From Massilia sp. Root335 (GTDB lineage: Bacteria > Pseudomonadota > Gammaproteobacteria > Burkholderiales > Burkholderiaceae_D): DNA of 64,000 nucleotides. The notes beneath the pieces are model-generated. The model was not told the origin of the DNA. It did not search any database and worked only from the letters and a program-made list of their open reading frames with translations. The stretch spans positions 25,601 through 89,600 of the forward strand of contig NZ_LMCY01000049.1 in the NCBI RefSeq assembly GCF_001425685.1, in the 5' to 3' direction. Made by a program: the position numbers and the translations under genes. Numbering within the stretch: position 1 is the stretch's first letter; each line of letters opens with the position of its first letter. Of the stretch, positions 50,825 to 59,933 are shown piece by piece.

Positions 50825-51634
50825 ATGCTGATCGACGTGAACGGCAACACCGCCTACGCCTACACCGCCGGCACCGCCCCGGCCGCGGGCCGCCCCGCCA
50901 TCGTGTTCATCCACGGCGCCCAGAACGACCATTCGGTGTGGACGGCCCAGGCCCGCGCGCTGGCGCGCCAGGGCCACGACGTGCTGGCCGTCGACCTGCC
51001 CGGCCATGGCCGCAGCGCCGGTCCCGCGCTGGCGACGGTGGACGGGATGGCCGCCTGGCTGCTCGCCCTCCTCGACGCCGCCGCCATCGAACGCGCCGTG
51101 CTCGCCGGCCACAGCATGGGGTCGCTGATCGCCCTCGACGCCGCGGCCCGCGCGCCGGCGCGCGTGCGCGGGCTCGCCCTGCTGGGCAGCACGTGGCCGA
51201 TGAAGGTCTCGGACGCCCTGCTGGAAACGGCCCGCACGGATGAAGCGGGCGCCATCGACATGGTCAACCTGTGGTCGCACGCGAGCATCGCGCCGGCGGC
51301 GGCCGGCAGCCCGCAAGGCTTCTGGGCGCCGGGCGCCTCGCGCCGGCTGATGCAGCGGCTGTCGCAGCTGAATCCGGCACAGCTGTTCCACACCGATTTC
51401 GTCGCATGCAACACGTATGCGCACGGCGGCGCGGCGGCAGGCGCCGTCGCGTGTCCGACACTGTTCGTGCAAGGCCGGCGCGACGTCATGACGCCGCCCC
51501 GCTCGGCGCAGGCGCTCTTGGCCGCGATCCCGCACGCGCGGGTGGTGGCGATCGATTGCGGGCATGCGATGATGACGGAACAGCCGGATGCCGTGAGCAC
51601 CGCGCTGGCGGACTTCGTGCGCGGCCTGAATTGA
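50825..51634 (+). CDS. alpha/beta-fold hydrolase
   Basis: 269-residue serine hydrolase. FIHGAQNDHSVW is the oxyanion-hole region, GHSMGS carries the nucleophile, FVQGRRDVMTPP the acid and DCGHAMM the His, so the triad is complete. Cytoplasmic; substrate unknown, probably a small ester or C-C bond substrate. AAAAGGAG before ATG 50825, one base after the preceding stop, so it is coupled to the lysine-less PLP-fold gene. Confidence 0.9.
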   Translation: MLIDVNGNTAYAYTAGTAPAAGRPAIVFIHGAQNDHSVWTAQARALARQGHDVLAVDLPGHGRSAGPALATVDGMAAWLLALLDAAAIERAVLAGHSMGSLIALDAAARAPARVRGLALLGSTWPMKVSDALLETARTDEAGAIDMVNLWSHASIAPAAAGSPQGFWAPGASRRLMQRLSQLNPAQLFHTDFVACNTYAHGGAAAGAVACPTLFVQGRRDVMTPPRSAQALLAAIPHARVVAIDCGHAMMTEQPDAVSTALADFVRGLN

Positions 51635-51674
51635 TCTACACTGGGCAGCGGGGGCAACGATCAGGAGACATGGC

Positions 51675-51983
51675 ATGGCCGCCGTTCGCTACGACAGCTT
51701 CGCGCAGTTCTATCCGTACTACCTGGCCCAGCACGAGAACCAGCTGTGCCGGCGCGCCCACTTCCTCGGGACGTCGTCGGCCATCGCGGGCATCGCCCAG
51801 TACATCGACAGCCTGAACCCCTGGTGGCTGCTCGTGGCCGTCGTGACGGGCTACGGCGGCGCCTGGATCGGACACTTCTTTTTCGAAAAGAACCGCCCGG
51901 CCACGTTCGACTACCCGTGGTATTCGTTCCGCGCGGACTGGGTGATGTACTGGCAGATGCTGACGGGCAAGCTCAGCTGGTAA
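51675..51983 (+). CDS. DUF962 / Mpo1-like protein
   Basis: 102-residue two-span membrane protein of the DUF962 (Mpo1/YGL010w-like) family. HENQLCRRAHFLGT and GHFFFEKNRPATFDYP carry the conserved His and Asn; the yeast relative is a Fe(II) dioxygenase of 2-hydroxy fatty acids. ATG 51675 with GGAG upstream. Its TAA stop (51981-51983) abuts the stop codon of the converging YihY gene with no space for a terminator. Confidence 0.88.
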   Translation: MAAVRYDSFAQFYPYYLAQHENQLCRRAHFLGTSSAIAGIAQYIDSLNPWWLLVAVVTGYGGAWIGHFFFEKNRPATFDYPWYSFRADWVMYWQMLTGKLSW

Positions 51984-53411
51984 TCAGCCGAGCGGGCCGG
52001 GTCCGGTGCGCTCGAAATGCTCGGCCAGCGTCTCGTCCAGGCCCCGTTCGACGGCGGCCTCGACCTGGCGCGCCAGCGCGGCCGTATCCAGCGCGAGCGG
52101 CGATTGCGCCGCCGCGCCCGCCGGACCGCCCTCGCTGCCGATGCCGCCGAACACGAACAGGCGGTAGACGTCGGCCAGGCGGATCAGGCGCGGATCGACG
52201 AGCAGCACCCAGCACTGGGTCCCGGCACGCGCGCCCCGGCCCCAGCGCAGCGCGACGGCCGTCTCTGCCTGCACCCGGCCGACCCAGCCTGCCGCCACCA
52301 TCTGCTCCAGCAACGACGTCATCTCGTCGTAGCCGATGCGGGTGCACGCGCGGATCTGCGCGTTCGACACCATCGCCGTGCCCGTGATCCGCGCGCCGCC
52401 CTGCAGGACCTTGAGCACGGCCATCGCGTCGACGAACGCGCCGCCCGGCACGGGTTCGTACCACCAGCGCTCGTACTTGACGATCGGCAGCGCCGCCGTC
52501 AGCAGCGCGCCCACGAGCGTGATCATCCACGACAGATACATCCAGACGAGGAACAGCGGCAGCGCCGCCAGCGCGCCGTAGATGATGGCGTAGGTCGGGA
52601 ACTGGCGGATGAAGATGGCGAACACGCGCTTGGCGACCTCGAACGCGATCGCGGCGACGAGGCCGCCCCAGACGGCGTCGCGCCAGTCGACGTCGCGGTT
52701 CGGCACCGTCATGTACAGCAGCACATAGGCGCCCGTCGTCAGCGCGACCGACACGACCGTGTAGAAGACCGCGCCGAGGAACGGCACGAGGCTCGTCAGG
52801 CCGTTGGTGGCGGAAAACAGCTGCGACGTCAGGGTCAGCGAGATACCGAACGCGAGCGGCCCCAGCGTGACGAGCGCCCAGTACACGAGCACGCGCTGGA
52901 CGAGGGGGCGCGGCTGGCGCACCTTCCAGATCTGGTTGAACGCGCGCTCGATGGTGCTGATCATGGCGACCGACGTGAACACGAGCGCGATACCGCCCAC
53001 GGCCGACAAGCCGGTCGCCTTGCTGGCGAACTGCGTCAGGTTGGCCGTGATCGTGTTCGCGATGGCCCTGGGCATCAGCATCTGGACGAAATAATTGTCC
53101 AGCGCCGTGCGCAGCTTGCCGAACATGGGAAACGTGGTGAAGATGGCCAGCACGATGGTCAGCAGGGGAACCAGCGCCAAGGTCGTCGTGAACGTCAGGC
53201 TGCCGGCCACCTGCGGCAGTTTTTCTTCGGTCACGCGGCGGCGCGCGAAGCGCACGAGGTCGCGCGCCTCGTTCCACGTCAACCCGCGCACCCGGTCGAC
53301 GCCCGTGTTGATCATCTCGGTCGTGCTGCGGGAAAGGTTGGTGACGGTCTTGGAAAGCATCGATAGGGTCGCCGCGCCGGCGAGAAAAAGCATCCTGCGC
53401 GAACGTGTCAT
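51984..53411 (-). CDS. YihY/virulence factor BrkB family membrane protein
   Basis: 475-residue inner-membrane protein. The family core (about 65-320) has six spans, with AGSLTFTTTLALVPLLTIVLAIF, WKVRQPRPLVQRVLVYWALVTLGPL, and IYGALAALPLFLVWMYLSWMITLVGALLTAAL. An N-terminal extension carries its own hydrophobic stretch, and residues about 335-430 form a winged-helix-like domain (ALLKVLQ-like AVLKVLQGGARITGTAMV...YDEMTSLLEQMVAAGWV). Despite an old name, it is not a tRNase. Start ATG 53411 (MTRSRRM) is uncertain; ATG at the later MLSKTV is possible. Only 27 bases separate it from divergent wrbA. Confidence 0.88.
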   Translation of the reverse strand: MTRSRRMLFLAGAATLSMLSKTVTNLSRSTTEMINTGVDRVRGLTWNEARDLVRFARRRVTEEKLPQVAGSLTFTTTLALVPLLTIVLAIFTTFPMFGKLRTALDNYFVQMLMPRAIANTITANLTQFASKATGLSAVGGIALVFTSVAMISTIERAFNQIWKVRQPRPLVQRVLVYWALVTLGPLAFGISLTLTSQLFSATNGLTSLVPFLGAVFYTVVSVALTTGAYVLLYMTVPNRDVDWRDAVWGGLVAAIAFEVAKRVFAIFIRQFPTYAIIYGALAALPLFLVWMYLSWMITLVGALLTAALPIVKYERWWYEPVPGGAFVDAMAVLKVLQGGARITGTAMVSNAQIRACTRIGYDEMTSLLEQMVAAGWVGRVQAETAVALRWGRGARAGTQCWVLLVDPRLIRLADVYRLFVFGGIGSEGGPAGAAAQSPLALDTAALARQVEAAVERGLDETLAEHFERTGPGPLG

Positions 53412-53438
53412 CTTGTAAAGCGCCCTATAATACCAACG

Positions 53439-54050
53439 ATGAACCCAACCAATCAGATTATCCTCGTGTTGTATTACTCGCGTCATGGAAAGACCCGCCG
53501 GCTGGCCGAACTGATCGGCCAGGGCATCGACAGCGTACCGGGGCTGGAAGCCCGGTTGCGGACTGTCCCCGCGGTATCGACGGTGGCCGAAGCGACGGAA
53601 CCCGATATCCCGCGGTCCGGCGCGCCCTACGTGGAGCTCGAGGACCTGGCCGAATGCGCCGGACTGGCGCTGGGTTCGCCCACGCGCTTCGGCAATATGG
53701 CGGCGCCGATGAAATATTTCCTCGACGGCACCTCGGCGCAATGGCTGTCCGGCACGCTGGCCGGCAAGCCGGCCGCGGTGTTCACGTCGACGGGCAGCCT
53801 GCACGGCGGCCAGGAATCGACCCTGCTGTCGATGATGATCCCGCTGCTGCACCACGGCATGATGGTGATGGGCCTGCCCTACACCGAGCCGGAACTGATG
53901 ACCACCGCCAGCGGCGGCAGTCCCTACGGCGCGACCCACTGGTCCGGCGTGGACGGCAACCGCCCGGTGACCGAAGACGAGAAGCGGCTTGCGATCGCGC
54001 TCGGCCGGCGCCTCGCACAAGCAAGCCGCAAACTGCAGGGGACGGATTAA
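53439..54050 (+). CDS. wrbA: NAD(P)H:quinone oxidoreductase, WrbA type
   Basis: 203-residue flavodoxin-like FMN enzyme that reduces quinones by two electrons. VLYYSRHGKTRRLAELIGQGI is the FMN phosphate loop; GSPTRFGNMAAPMKYFLDG, FTSTGSLHGGQESTLLSMM and GLPYTEPEL match WrbA. A perfect TATAAT ends only seven bases before the ATG, so the mRNA may have almost no leader. A DUF2069 gene follows after three bases, then a FAD-linked dehydrogenase. Confidence 0.93.
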   Translation: MNPTNQIILVLYYSRHGKTRRLAELIGQGIDSVPGLEARLRTVPAVSTVAEATEPDIPRSGAPYVELEDLAECAGLALGSPTRFGNMAAPMKYFLDGTSAQWLSGTLAGKPAAVFTSTGSLHGGQESTLLSMMIPLLHHGMMVMGLPYTEPELMTTASGGSPYGATHWSGVDGNRPVTEDEKRLAIALGRRLAQASRKLQGTD

Positions 54051-54053
54051 GCA

Positions 54054-54452
54054 ATGCAAGTGCTAAGGGTGTTTCATACGGGCGCGGTGACCAGCCTGGT
54101 CATCCTGTTCGCCTGGCTGCTGGCCTGGGAAATCGCCGTGGCGCCGCTCCATCCGGGCGGCTCGCTGCTCGCGCTCAAGGCCCTGCCGCTGCTGCTGCCG
54201 CTGCGCGGGGTGCTCAAACGCGACCTGTACACGCTGCAATGGTCGTCGATGGTGATCCTGATCTACCTGGTCGAGGGCATCGTGCGCGCCTGGAGCGACC
54301 GCACGGAAATCTCGCGCATGATGGCCCTGGGCGAAACCCTGCTCGTCTGCGCCTACTTCCTGTTCGCCCTGCTGTACCTGCGCCCGTACAAGAAACAGGC
54401 GCAGAAGCTGGCCAAGGAATTGCTCGACAAGGTCAAAGTACCGCATGACTGA
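54054..54452 (+). CDS. DUF2069 inner-membrane protein
   Basis: 132-residue protein with four predicted spans (LVILFAWLLAWEIAV, LLALKALPLLLPL, MVILIYLVEGIVRAW, LLVCAYFLFALLYLRPY) and a basic cytoplasmic tail. DUF2069 proteins are often next to wrbA in proteobacteria, as here; function unknown. It overlaps the next gene by eight bases. Confidence 0.88.
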   Translation: MQVLRVFHTGAVTSLVILFAWLLAWEIAVAPLHPGGSLLALKALPLLLPLRGVLKRDLYTLQWSSMVILIYLVEGIVRAWSDRTEISRMMALGETLLVCAYFLFALLYLRPYKKQAQKLAKELLDKVKVPHD

Positions 54453-55854
54453 CGGCTTCATCGAACGCTGCAGCGCCATCGTCGGCCAGGCGAACGTCCT
54501 CGTCGACGACCACGACACCGCCCCGTACCTCACCGACTGGCGCGGCCGCTTCACGGGGCGCGCCCGCGCCGTCGTCCGGCCCGCGAACACGGCGGAAGTC
54601 GCGGCCGTCGTGCGCCTGTGCCGCGACCTGCGCGTGCCGGTGGTCCCGCAGGGCGGCCGCACGGGCCTCGTGCTCGGCAGCGTGCCGGACGCCAGCGGCG
54701 ACGCCATCGTGCTGTCGCTGCGGCGCCTCGACCGCATCCGCGCCGTCGACACCTTCAACCGCACGATGACGGTGGACGCCGGCTGCATCCTGCACGACAT
54801 CCAGCAGGCGGCCAGCGCCCACTGCCTGTTGTTCCCGCTGTCGCTGGCGGCGGAGGGCAGCTGCACCATCGGCGGCAACCTGTCCACCAATGCGGGCGGC
54901 ACCGGCGTGCTGCGCTACGGGAACACGAGGGAACTCTGCCTGGGCCTGGAAGTCGTCACGGCGCAGGGCGACGTGTGGGACGCGCTGCGCGGCCTGCGCA
55001 AGGACAACACCGGCTACGACCTGCGCGACCTGTACGTCGGGGCCGAAGGCACGCTCGGCATCATCACGGCGGCCGTGCTGAAGCTGTTCCCGCAGCCGAA
55101 GGCGGCGATCACCGCGCTCGTCGCGCTGGCCAGCCCGCGCGACGCCCTCGCGCTGCTGAAGCTCGTGGAGGCGGCGTGCGGCCCGACGCTGACGGGCTAT
55201 GAATTGATGAGCGACGTCAGCCTGCGCCTCGTCGCCGCCCACTTCCCCGACCTGCCGAAACCGTTCCCGGAACGCTATCCGCAATACGCCCTGCTCGAAT
55301 TGTCGAGCCACGAATCGGAAGAACACGGCGTCGCGCTGCTGGAGCGCGCCATCGAACGGGCGCTGGAAGACGGCGTCGCGCGGGACGCCGTCGTCGCGAC
55401 GTCGATCGCCCAGTCGCGTGCGCTGTGGGCCATCCGCGAGCACATCCCGCTCGCGCAGGCGGCGGCCGGCAAGAACATCAAGCACGACATCTCCGTGCCC
55501 ATCTCGCGTATCGCCGATTTCATCGAGACGACGGACGCCCGGCTGGCGGCGGATTATCCGGGCGTGCAGGTGGTCTGCTTCGGCCACCTGGGCGACGGCA
55601 ACCTGCACTACAACGTGGCACCGCCGGAAGGCATCCGCCACGACGATTTCCTCGCGCAGCAGGGCCCCATCAACCGCATCGTGCACGACAGCGCGGCGGC
55701 GCACGGCGGCTCGATCTCGGCCGAACACGGCGTCGGCGCGCTGAAGCGGGACGAACTCCCGCGCTACAAATCCGCGGTCGAACTGGACCTGATGCGTGCC
55801 ATCAAGACCGCCCTCGACCCGCTCGGCATCATGAACCCCGGTAAAATCCTGTGA
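54445..55854 (+). CDS. FAD-linked D-2-hydroxyacid dehydrogenase (GlcD/D2HGDH-like)
   Basis: 469-residue flavoenzyme of the vanillyl-alcohol oxidase fold. PQGGRTGLVLGSVPD and EGSCTIGGNLSTNAGGTGVLRYGNTREL bind FAD, GYDLRDLYVGAEGTLGIIT is the typical segment before the cap, and CFGHLGDGNLHYNV and SISAEHGVGALKRDEL hold metal and substrate residues. It likely oxidises D-lactate, D-2-hydroxyglutarate or glycolate; the sequence alone does not decide. It overlaps the DUF2069 gene. Confidence 0.9.
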   Translation: MTDGFIERCSAIVGQANVLVDDHDTAPYLTDWRGRFTGRARAVVRPANTAEVAAVVRLCRDLRVPVVPQGGRTGLVLGSVPDASGDAIVLSLRRLDRIRAVDTFNRTMTVDAGCILHDIQQAASAHCLLFPLSLAAEGSCTIGGNLSTNAGGTGVLRYGNTRELCLGLEVVTAQGDVWDALRGLRKDNTGYDLRDLYVGAEGTLGIITAAVLKLFPQPKAAITALVALASPRDALALLKLVEAACGPTLTGYELMSDVSLRLVAAHFPDLPKPFPERYPQYALLELSSHESEEHGVALLERAIERALEDGVARDAVVATSIAQSRALWAIREHIPLAQAAAGKNIKHDISVPISRIADFIETTDARLAADYPGVQVVCFGHLGDGNLHYNVAPPEGIRHDDFLAQQGPINRIVHDSAAAHGGSISAEHGVGALKRDELPRYKSAVELDLMRAIKTALDPLGIMNPGKIL

Positions 55855-55867
55855 CCGGGAGATCGTC

Positions 55868-56302
55868 ATGATGCGTTTGTTCCCCCTGCTGGCAGCCGGC
55901 GTCCTGTCCGGCGCCCTCGCCCAACCCGTCTACAAGTACACGCACGACGGCAGGACGACCTATGCGGACCGCCCTTGCGCGCAAGGCAGATCCGTCGAAC
56001 TGCCGGCGCCCGCCGGCATCCGCCCCGAAGGCGCGGAGACGGTCGCCACGCGCGATGCGCGCACGCTCGTCGAGCTGGAAAAGCTGCGCCTCGCGCGCGA
56101 ACGGGAACAGCAGCGCAGCGCCAAGGCGGACGCGCGCACGGCCCGCGCCGCCGCCGCGCACCGCAAGCAATGCGCACGCCTGCACCTGCGCCGGCAATGG
56201 GCCGAGGAAGACGCCGCGCGCCTGACCGGCCGCGGGCGCGTGGCGGCGCAACGCCGGGCGCAGCGCGCACGCGAGGCGATGGCGGTGGAATGTCCGGCGT
56301 GA
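55868..56302 (+). CDS. DUF4124 domain protein, exported
   Basis: 144-residue protein with a signal peptide (residues 1-19) and the DUF4124 pattern VYKYTHDGRTTYADRPCAQG, in which the conserved YK...G...Y.D.PC motif occurs. The rest (about 60-140) is an Arg/Ala-rich coiled-coil-like helix, with three cysteines in all. Function unknown; periplasmic. GGGAG precedes ATG 55868. It slightly overlaps the next gene. Confidence 0.85.
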   Translation: MMRLFPLLAAGVLSGALAQPVYKYTHDGRTTYADRPCAQGRSVELPAPAGIRPEGAETVATRDARTLVELEKLRLAREREQQRSAKADARTARAAAAHRKQCARLHLRRQWAEEDAARLTGRGRVAAQRRAQRAREAMAVECPA

Positions 56303-58863
56303 CGTCCGGCGTAATGTCCGGCATGAACACGCTGGCGCGCTGGCTGCTGTTCGGCGAATGGCGCTCGCATCCGATGCGCGCCGTGCTGGCCGTCGTCGCC
56401 ATCGCCGTCGGCGTGGCGATGGGTTTTGCGATCCACCTGATCAACACGGCCGCGTTCAACGAATTCAACGCGGCCGTGCACAGCCTGTCCGGCCAGGCCG
56501 ACGTCCAGGTCACGGGCCGCGAAGCGCTGTTCGACGAAGACATCTATCCGCGCCTCGCCACGCATGAAGGCGTCGCCCTCGCGTCGCCCGTGCTGGAAGT
56601 GGACGCCGCGCGCCCGGATGGCCAGGGGTCGCTCAAGATCGTGGGTCTCGACGCCTTCCGCGCCGGCTACATCGCGCCCGACCTGATGGGCGTGCCGGAT
56701 GCCGCGCACCCCTACGACGTGCTGGCCGACGACGCCGTGTTCCTGTCCCCGGCCGCGCAGGCGTGGCTGGGCAAGGCGCGCGGCGACACCATCGCCGTGC
56801 GCGCCGGCACGCACGACCTGCATCTGCGCGTGGCGGGCCCCATCCTGCGCGCGCGCAGCGGCCAGCGCCTCGGCGTGATGGACATCGGCGCGCTGCAGTG
56901 GCGTTTCCATCTCACCGGCAAACTGTCGCGGATCGACCTGAAACTGCGCGACGGCGTCGACCGCGCCGCGTTCGAACGGGCGCTGGCGGCGGAGCTCCAG
57001 CGCGATTATCCGGGCCGCTTCACGGTCGGCCGGCCGGGCGACGCCAACCAGGAAAGCCGCAGCAATAACCTCAGCCGCGCCTACCGTGTGAACCTGACCG
57101 TGCTGGCGCTCGTCGCGTTGTTTACCGGCGCGTTCCTCGTGTTTTCCACGCAGGCCCTGTCCGTGCTGCGCCGGCGCGGCCAGTTCGCGCTGCTGCGCGT
57201 GCTCGGGCTGGAACGGCGCGCGCTGCTGCGCCAGGTGCTGCTGGAAGGTGCGATCCTGGGCGTGCTCGGCGCCCTGCTCGGCATCGCGGCCGGCTACGGT
57301 CTCGCCGCGGCCGCGTTGGCGCTGTTCGGCGGCGACCTGGGCGCCGGCTACTTCCCCGGCGTGAAGCCGCGCGTGCAATTCGCGCCCGGCGCCGCCCTCG
57401 TCTACTTCGGCCTGGGCCTGGGCGTCGCCCTGCTCGGCTGCGCTGCCCCGGCACTCGAGGCAGCGCGCGCCCGGCCCGCCATCGCGCTCAAATCCGGCAC
57501 CGACGAAACGGCGCTGGAACGCCTGAACCGGGTCTGGCCGTCGCTCGTCTGCCTGCTGGCGGCCGGCGCCTGCGCGTTCGCGCCGCCCGTGTTCGGGCTG
57601 CCGCTGTTCGGCTACTTTGCCGTCGCCCTGCTGCTCGTGGGCGGCATCGGCCTGATGCCGCGGCTGGCCGCATCCGCGTTCCGCCTGCTCGACCGCCTGC
57701 TGCGCCGCCGGGAAGACCATTCGCCCGTGCTGGCGCTGACGCTGGCACGCCTCGCCAACGCGCCGGGCCAGGCGTCGATCGCGCTCGGCGGCGTGCTGGC
57801 GAGCTTCAGCCTGATGGTCGCGATGGGCATCATGGTCGCCAGCTTCCGCGTCTCGGTCGACGACTGGATCCTGCACATCCTGCCGGCCGACCTGTACGTG
57901 CGCAGCAGCAGCGGCGGCAACACGGGCGGGTTCGGCCCGCAGGAACAGGCCGCGCTGGTCGCCGTGCCGGGCGTCGCACGCAGCGCGTTCCTGCGCACCC
58001 GGCCCCTGTCGCTCGATCCGGCGCGCCCGAACATCGTGCTCGTGGCGCGCGACATCGATGCGCGGGACCCCGGCCGCATGCTCGCCCTCGTCGGCGACGC
58101 GGCGCCGGTACCGGCCGGCCGCCGCCCCGTATGGATCTCGGAAGCGATGACGGACCTGTACCGGCTGAAGGTCGGGCAGACCCTGACGCTGCCGCTGGGC
58201 GGCCGCCCGCAACCGTTCTTCATCGCCGGCGTCTGGCGCGACTATGCCAGCCAGACCGGGGCCGCCGTCGTGCGCCTGGCCGACTACCGCGCGCTGACGG
58301 GCGATGCGACGGTCACGGACGCCGCCCTGTGGGCCGCGCCCGGCGCGGACACCGCACGGATCGAGGCCGCGCTGCGCCGCCTGCCGTTCGGCGCCGCGCT
58401 GCAGATGGCGCGTCCCGGCGACATCCGCGCCATGAGCCTCAAGATCTTCGACCGCAGCTTCGCCGTCACGTACCTGCTGGAAGCGATCGCCATCGCCATC
58501 GGCCTGTCCGGCGTGGCGGCCACGTTCTCCGCGCAGACGCTGGCGCGCGCGAAGGAATTCGGCATGCTGCGCCATGTGGGCGTCACGCGGCGCCAGGTGC
58601 TGGGCATCCTCGCCGTCGAAGGCGGCGCGCTGACCGCGCTGGGCGTGCTGACCGGGTTCGTGCTGGGCCTCGTCATCAGCCTGATCCTCGTCTACGTCGT
58701 CAATCCGCAATCGTTCCACTGGACGATGCAGTTGCATCTGCCGTGGCCCCTGCTCGGCAGCGTGGCCGCCGTGCTGGTGGCGGCATCCGTCGCGACGGCA
58801 CTGGTGTCGGGCCGCTATGCGCTGTCCGGCGGGCCGGTGCGCGCCGTGCGGGAGGACTGGTGA
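56290..58863 (+). CDS. FtsX-like ABC transporter permease (AttFG/MacB-type large permease)
   Basis: 857-residue inner-membrane protein with two FtsX-type units: a first span (about residues 30-50), a periplasmic domain, spans near 265-420, further hydrophobic spans near 425-480, a second periplasmic domain, and three spans at 720-845. ALLRVLGLERRALLRQVLLEGAILGVLGALLG and GMLRHVGVTRRQVLGILAVEGGALTALG are the typical coupling-helix segments. Such permeases work with a separate ATPase, often moving lipids or lipoproteins; none is adjacent. ATG 56290 is one of three close starts (also 56314 and 56323). Translationally coupled to an AttH-like gene. Confidence 0.87.
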   Translation: MSGVTSGVMSGMNTLARWLLFGEWRSHPMRAVLAVVAIAVGVAMGFAIHLINTAAFNEFNAAVHSLSGQADVQVTGREALFDEDIYPRLATHEGVALASPVLEVDAARPDGQGSLKIVGLDAFRAGYIAPDLMGVPDAAHPYDVLADDAVFLSPAAQAWLGKARGDTIAVRAGTHDLHLRVAGPILRARSGQRLGVMDIGALQWRFHLTGKLSRIDLKLRDGVDRAAFERALAAELQRDYPGRFTVGRPGDANQESRSNNLSRAYRVNLTVLALVALFTGAFLVFSTQALSVLRRRGQFALLRVLGLERRALLRQVLLEGAILGVLGALLGIAAGYGLAAAALALFGGDLGAGYFPGVKPRVQFAPGAALVYFGLGLGVALLGCAAPALEAARARPAIALKSGTDETALERLNRVWPSLVCLLAAGACAFAPPVFGLPLFGYFAVALLLVGGIGLMPRLAASAFRLLDRLLRRREDHSPVLALTLARLANAPGQASIALGGVLASFSLMVAMGIMVASFRVSVDDWILHILPADLYVRSSSGGNTGGFGPQEQAALVAVPGVARSAFLRTRPLSLDPARPNIVLVARDIDARDPGRMLALVGDAAPVPAGRRPVWISEAMTDLYRLKVGQTLTLPLGGRPQPFFIAGVWRDYASQTGAAVVRLADYRALTGDATVTDAALWAAPGADTARIEAALRRLPFGAALQMARPGDIRAMSLKIFDRSFAVTYLLEAIAIAIGLSGVAATFSAQTLARAKEFGMLRHVGVTRRQVLGILAVEGGALTALGVLTGFVLGLVISLILVYVVNPQSFHWTMQLHLPWPLLGSVAAVLVAASVATALVSGRYALSGGPVRAVREDW

Positions 58864-59933
58864 TGACGGTGCTGCGCATCGTGCTCGTGTGGCTTCTCGC
58901 GGCGGCCTGCGCGCACGCCGCGCCGCCCGTGTTCGCGACCGTCACGCCGGGGCGGGCCCTGACGTTCCCGGCCGACTACGGCGCGCATCCGGACTACCGC
59001 ACGGAATGGTGGTACGCGACCGGATGGCTGCGGACGCCCGACGGCAAGCCGCTCGGCTTCCAGGTCACGTTCTTCCGCAGCCGCACCGAGACCGATCCCG
59101 CCAACCCGAGCGCGTTCGCGCCGAAGCAGCTGATCATCGGCCACGCGGCGCTGTCCGATCCGGCGCTCGGCCACCTCGTGCACGACCAGCGCAGCGCCCG
59201 CGCCGGCTTCGGCCTGGCCTATGCCGATACCGGCACGACGGATATCAAACTGGACGACTGGAGCATGCGCCGCGAGCCCGACGGCCGTTACCGCGTCGTC
59301 GTGCGCGCCGGCGAACTGTCGTTCACGCTGCGCCTCGCGCCCACGCAACCCATGCTGCTGCAGGGCGACGCCGGCTATTCGCAAAAAGGGCCGCAGCCCG
59401 GCCACGCCAGTTATTACTACAGCGAGCCGCACCTGCAGGTGGACGGCGAAATCGTCCGCGCCGGCCGCAAACAGGCCGTGACGGGAAGCGCCTGGCTCGA
59501 CCACGAATGGTCCAGCCAGGTGCTGGACGCGAGCGCCGCGGGGTGGGACTGGACCGGCATCAACCTGGACGACGGCGGCGCCCTCATGGCCTTCCGGATC
59601 CGCGCCAAGGATGGGAGTACACTGTGGGCCCACGCGACCTGGCGCGACGCCGGCTCGCGCGTGACGCAGTACGGGCCCGACCAGGTGCGCTTCGCCCCTG
59701 AGCGGACCTGGACCTCGCCCCGCACGAACGCCGCCTACCCGGTGGCGACCCTGCTGACGACGGGCGCGACGCAGTGGCGCATCGAGCCCCTGCTGCCGGA
59801 CCAGGAACTCGATTCGCGCCGCTCGACCGGGTCCGTGTACTGGGAAGGCGCCGTGACCGTGCGGCGCGACGGCCGGCCCGCCGGACGCGGCTACCTCGAA
59901 CTGACGGGTTATGTATCGGCCATGAAGCTATGA
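58863..59933 (+). CDS. AttH/CrtC-like lipocalin-type protein, exported
   Basis: 356-residue protein with a signal peptide (residues 1-20) and the AttH / carotenoid 1,2-hydratase-like beta-barrel pair: FPADYGAHPDYRTEWWYATGWL, GFQVTFFRSR, and WLDHEWSSQVLDASAAGWDWTGINLDDGGALMAFRIR are hallmarks. In attEFGH-type loci it is the secreted or periplasmic partner of the ABC permease, perhaps a lipid carrier. Start overlaps the permease stop (TGATG). Confidence 0.88.
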   Translation: MTVLRIVLVWLLAAACAHAAPPVFATVTPGRALTFPADYGAHPDYRTEWWYATGWLRTPDGKPLGFQVTFFRSRTETDPANPSAFAPKQLIIGHAALSDPALGHLVHDQRSARAGFGLAYADTGTTDIKLDDWSMRREPDGRYRVVVRAGELSFTLRLAPTQPMLLQGDAGYSQKGPQPGHASYYYSEPHLQVDGEIVRAGRKQAVTGSAWLDHEWSSQVLDASAAGWDWTGINLDDGGALMAFRIRAKDGSTLWAHATWRDAGSRVTQYGPDQVRFAPERTWTSPRTNAAYPVATLLTTGATQWRIEPLLPDQELDSRRSTGSVYWEGAVTVRRDGRPAGRGYLELTGYVSAMKL

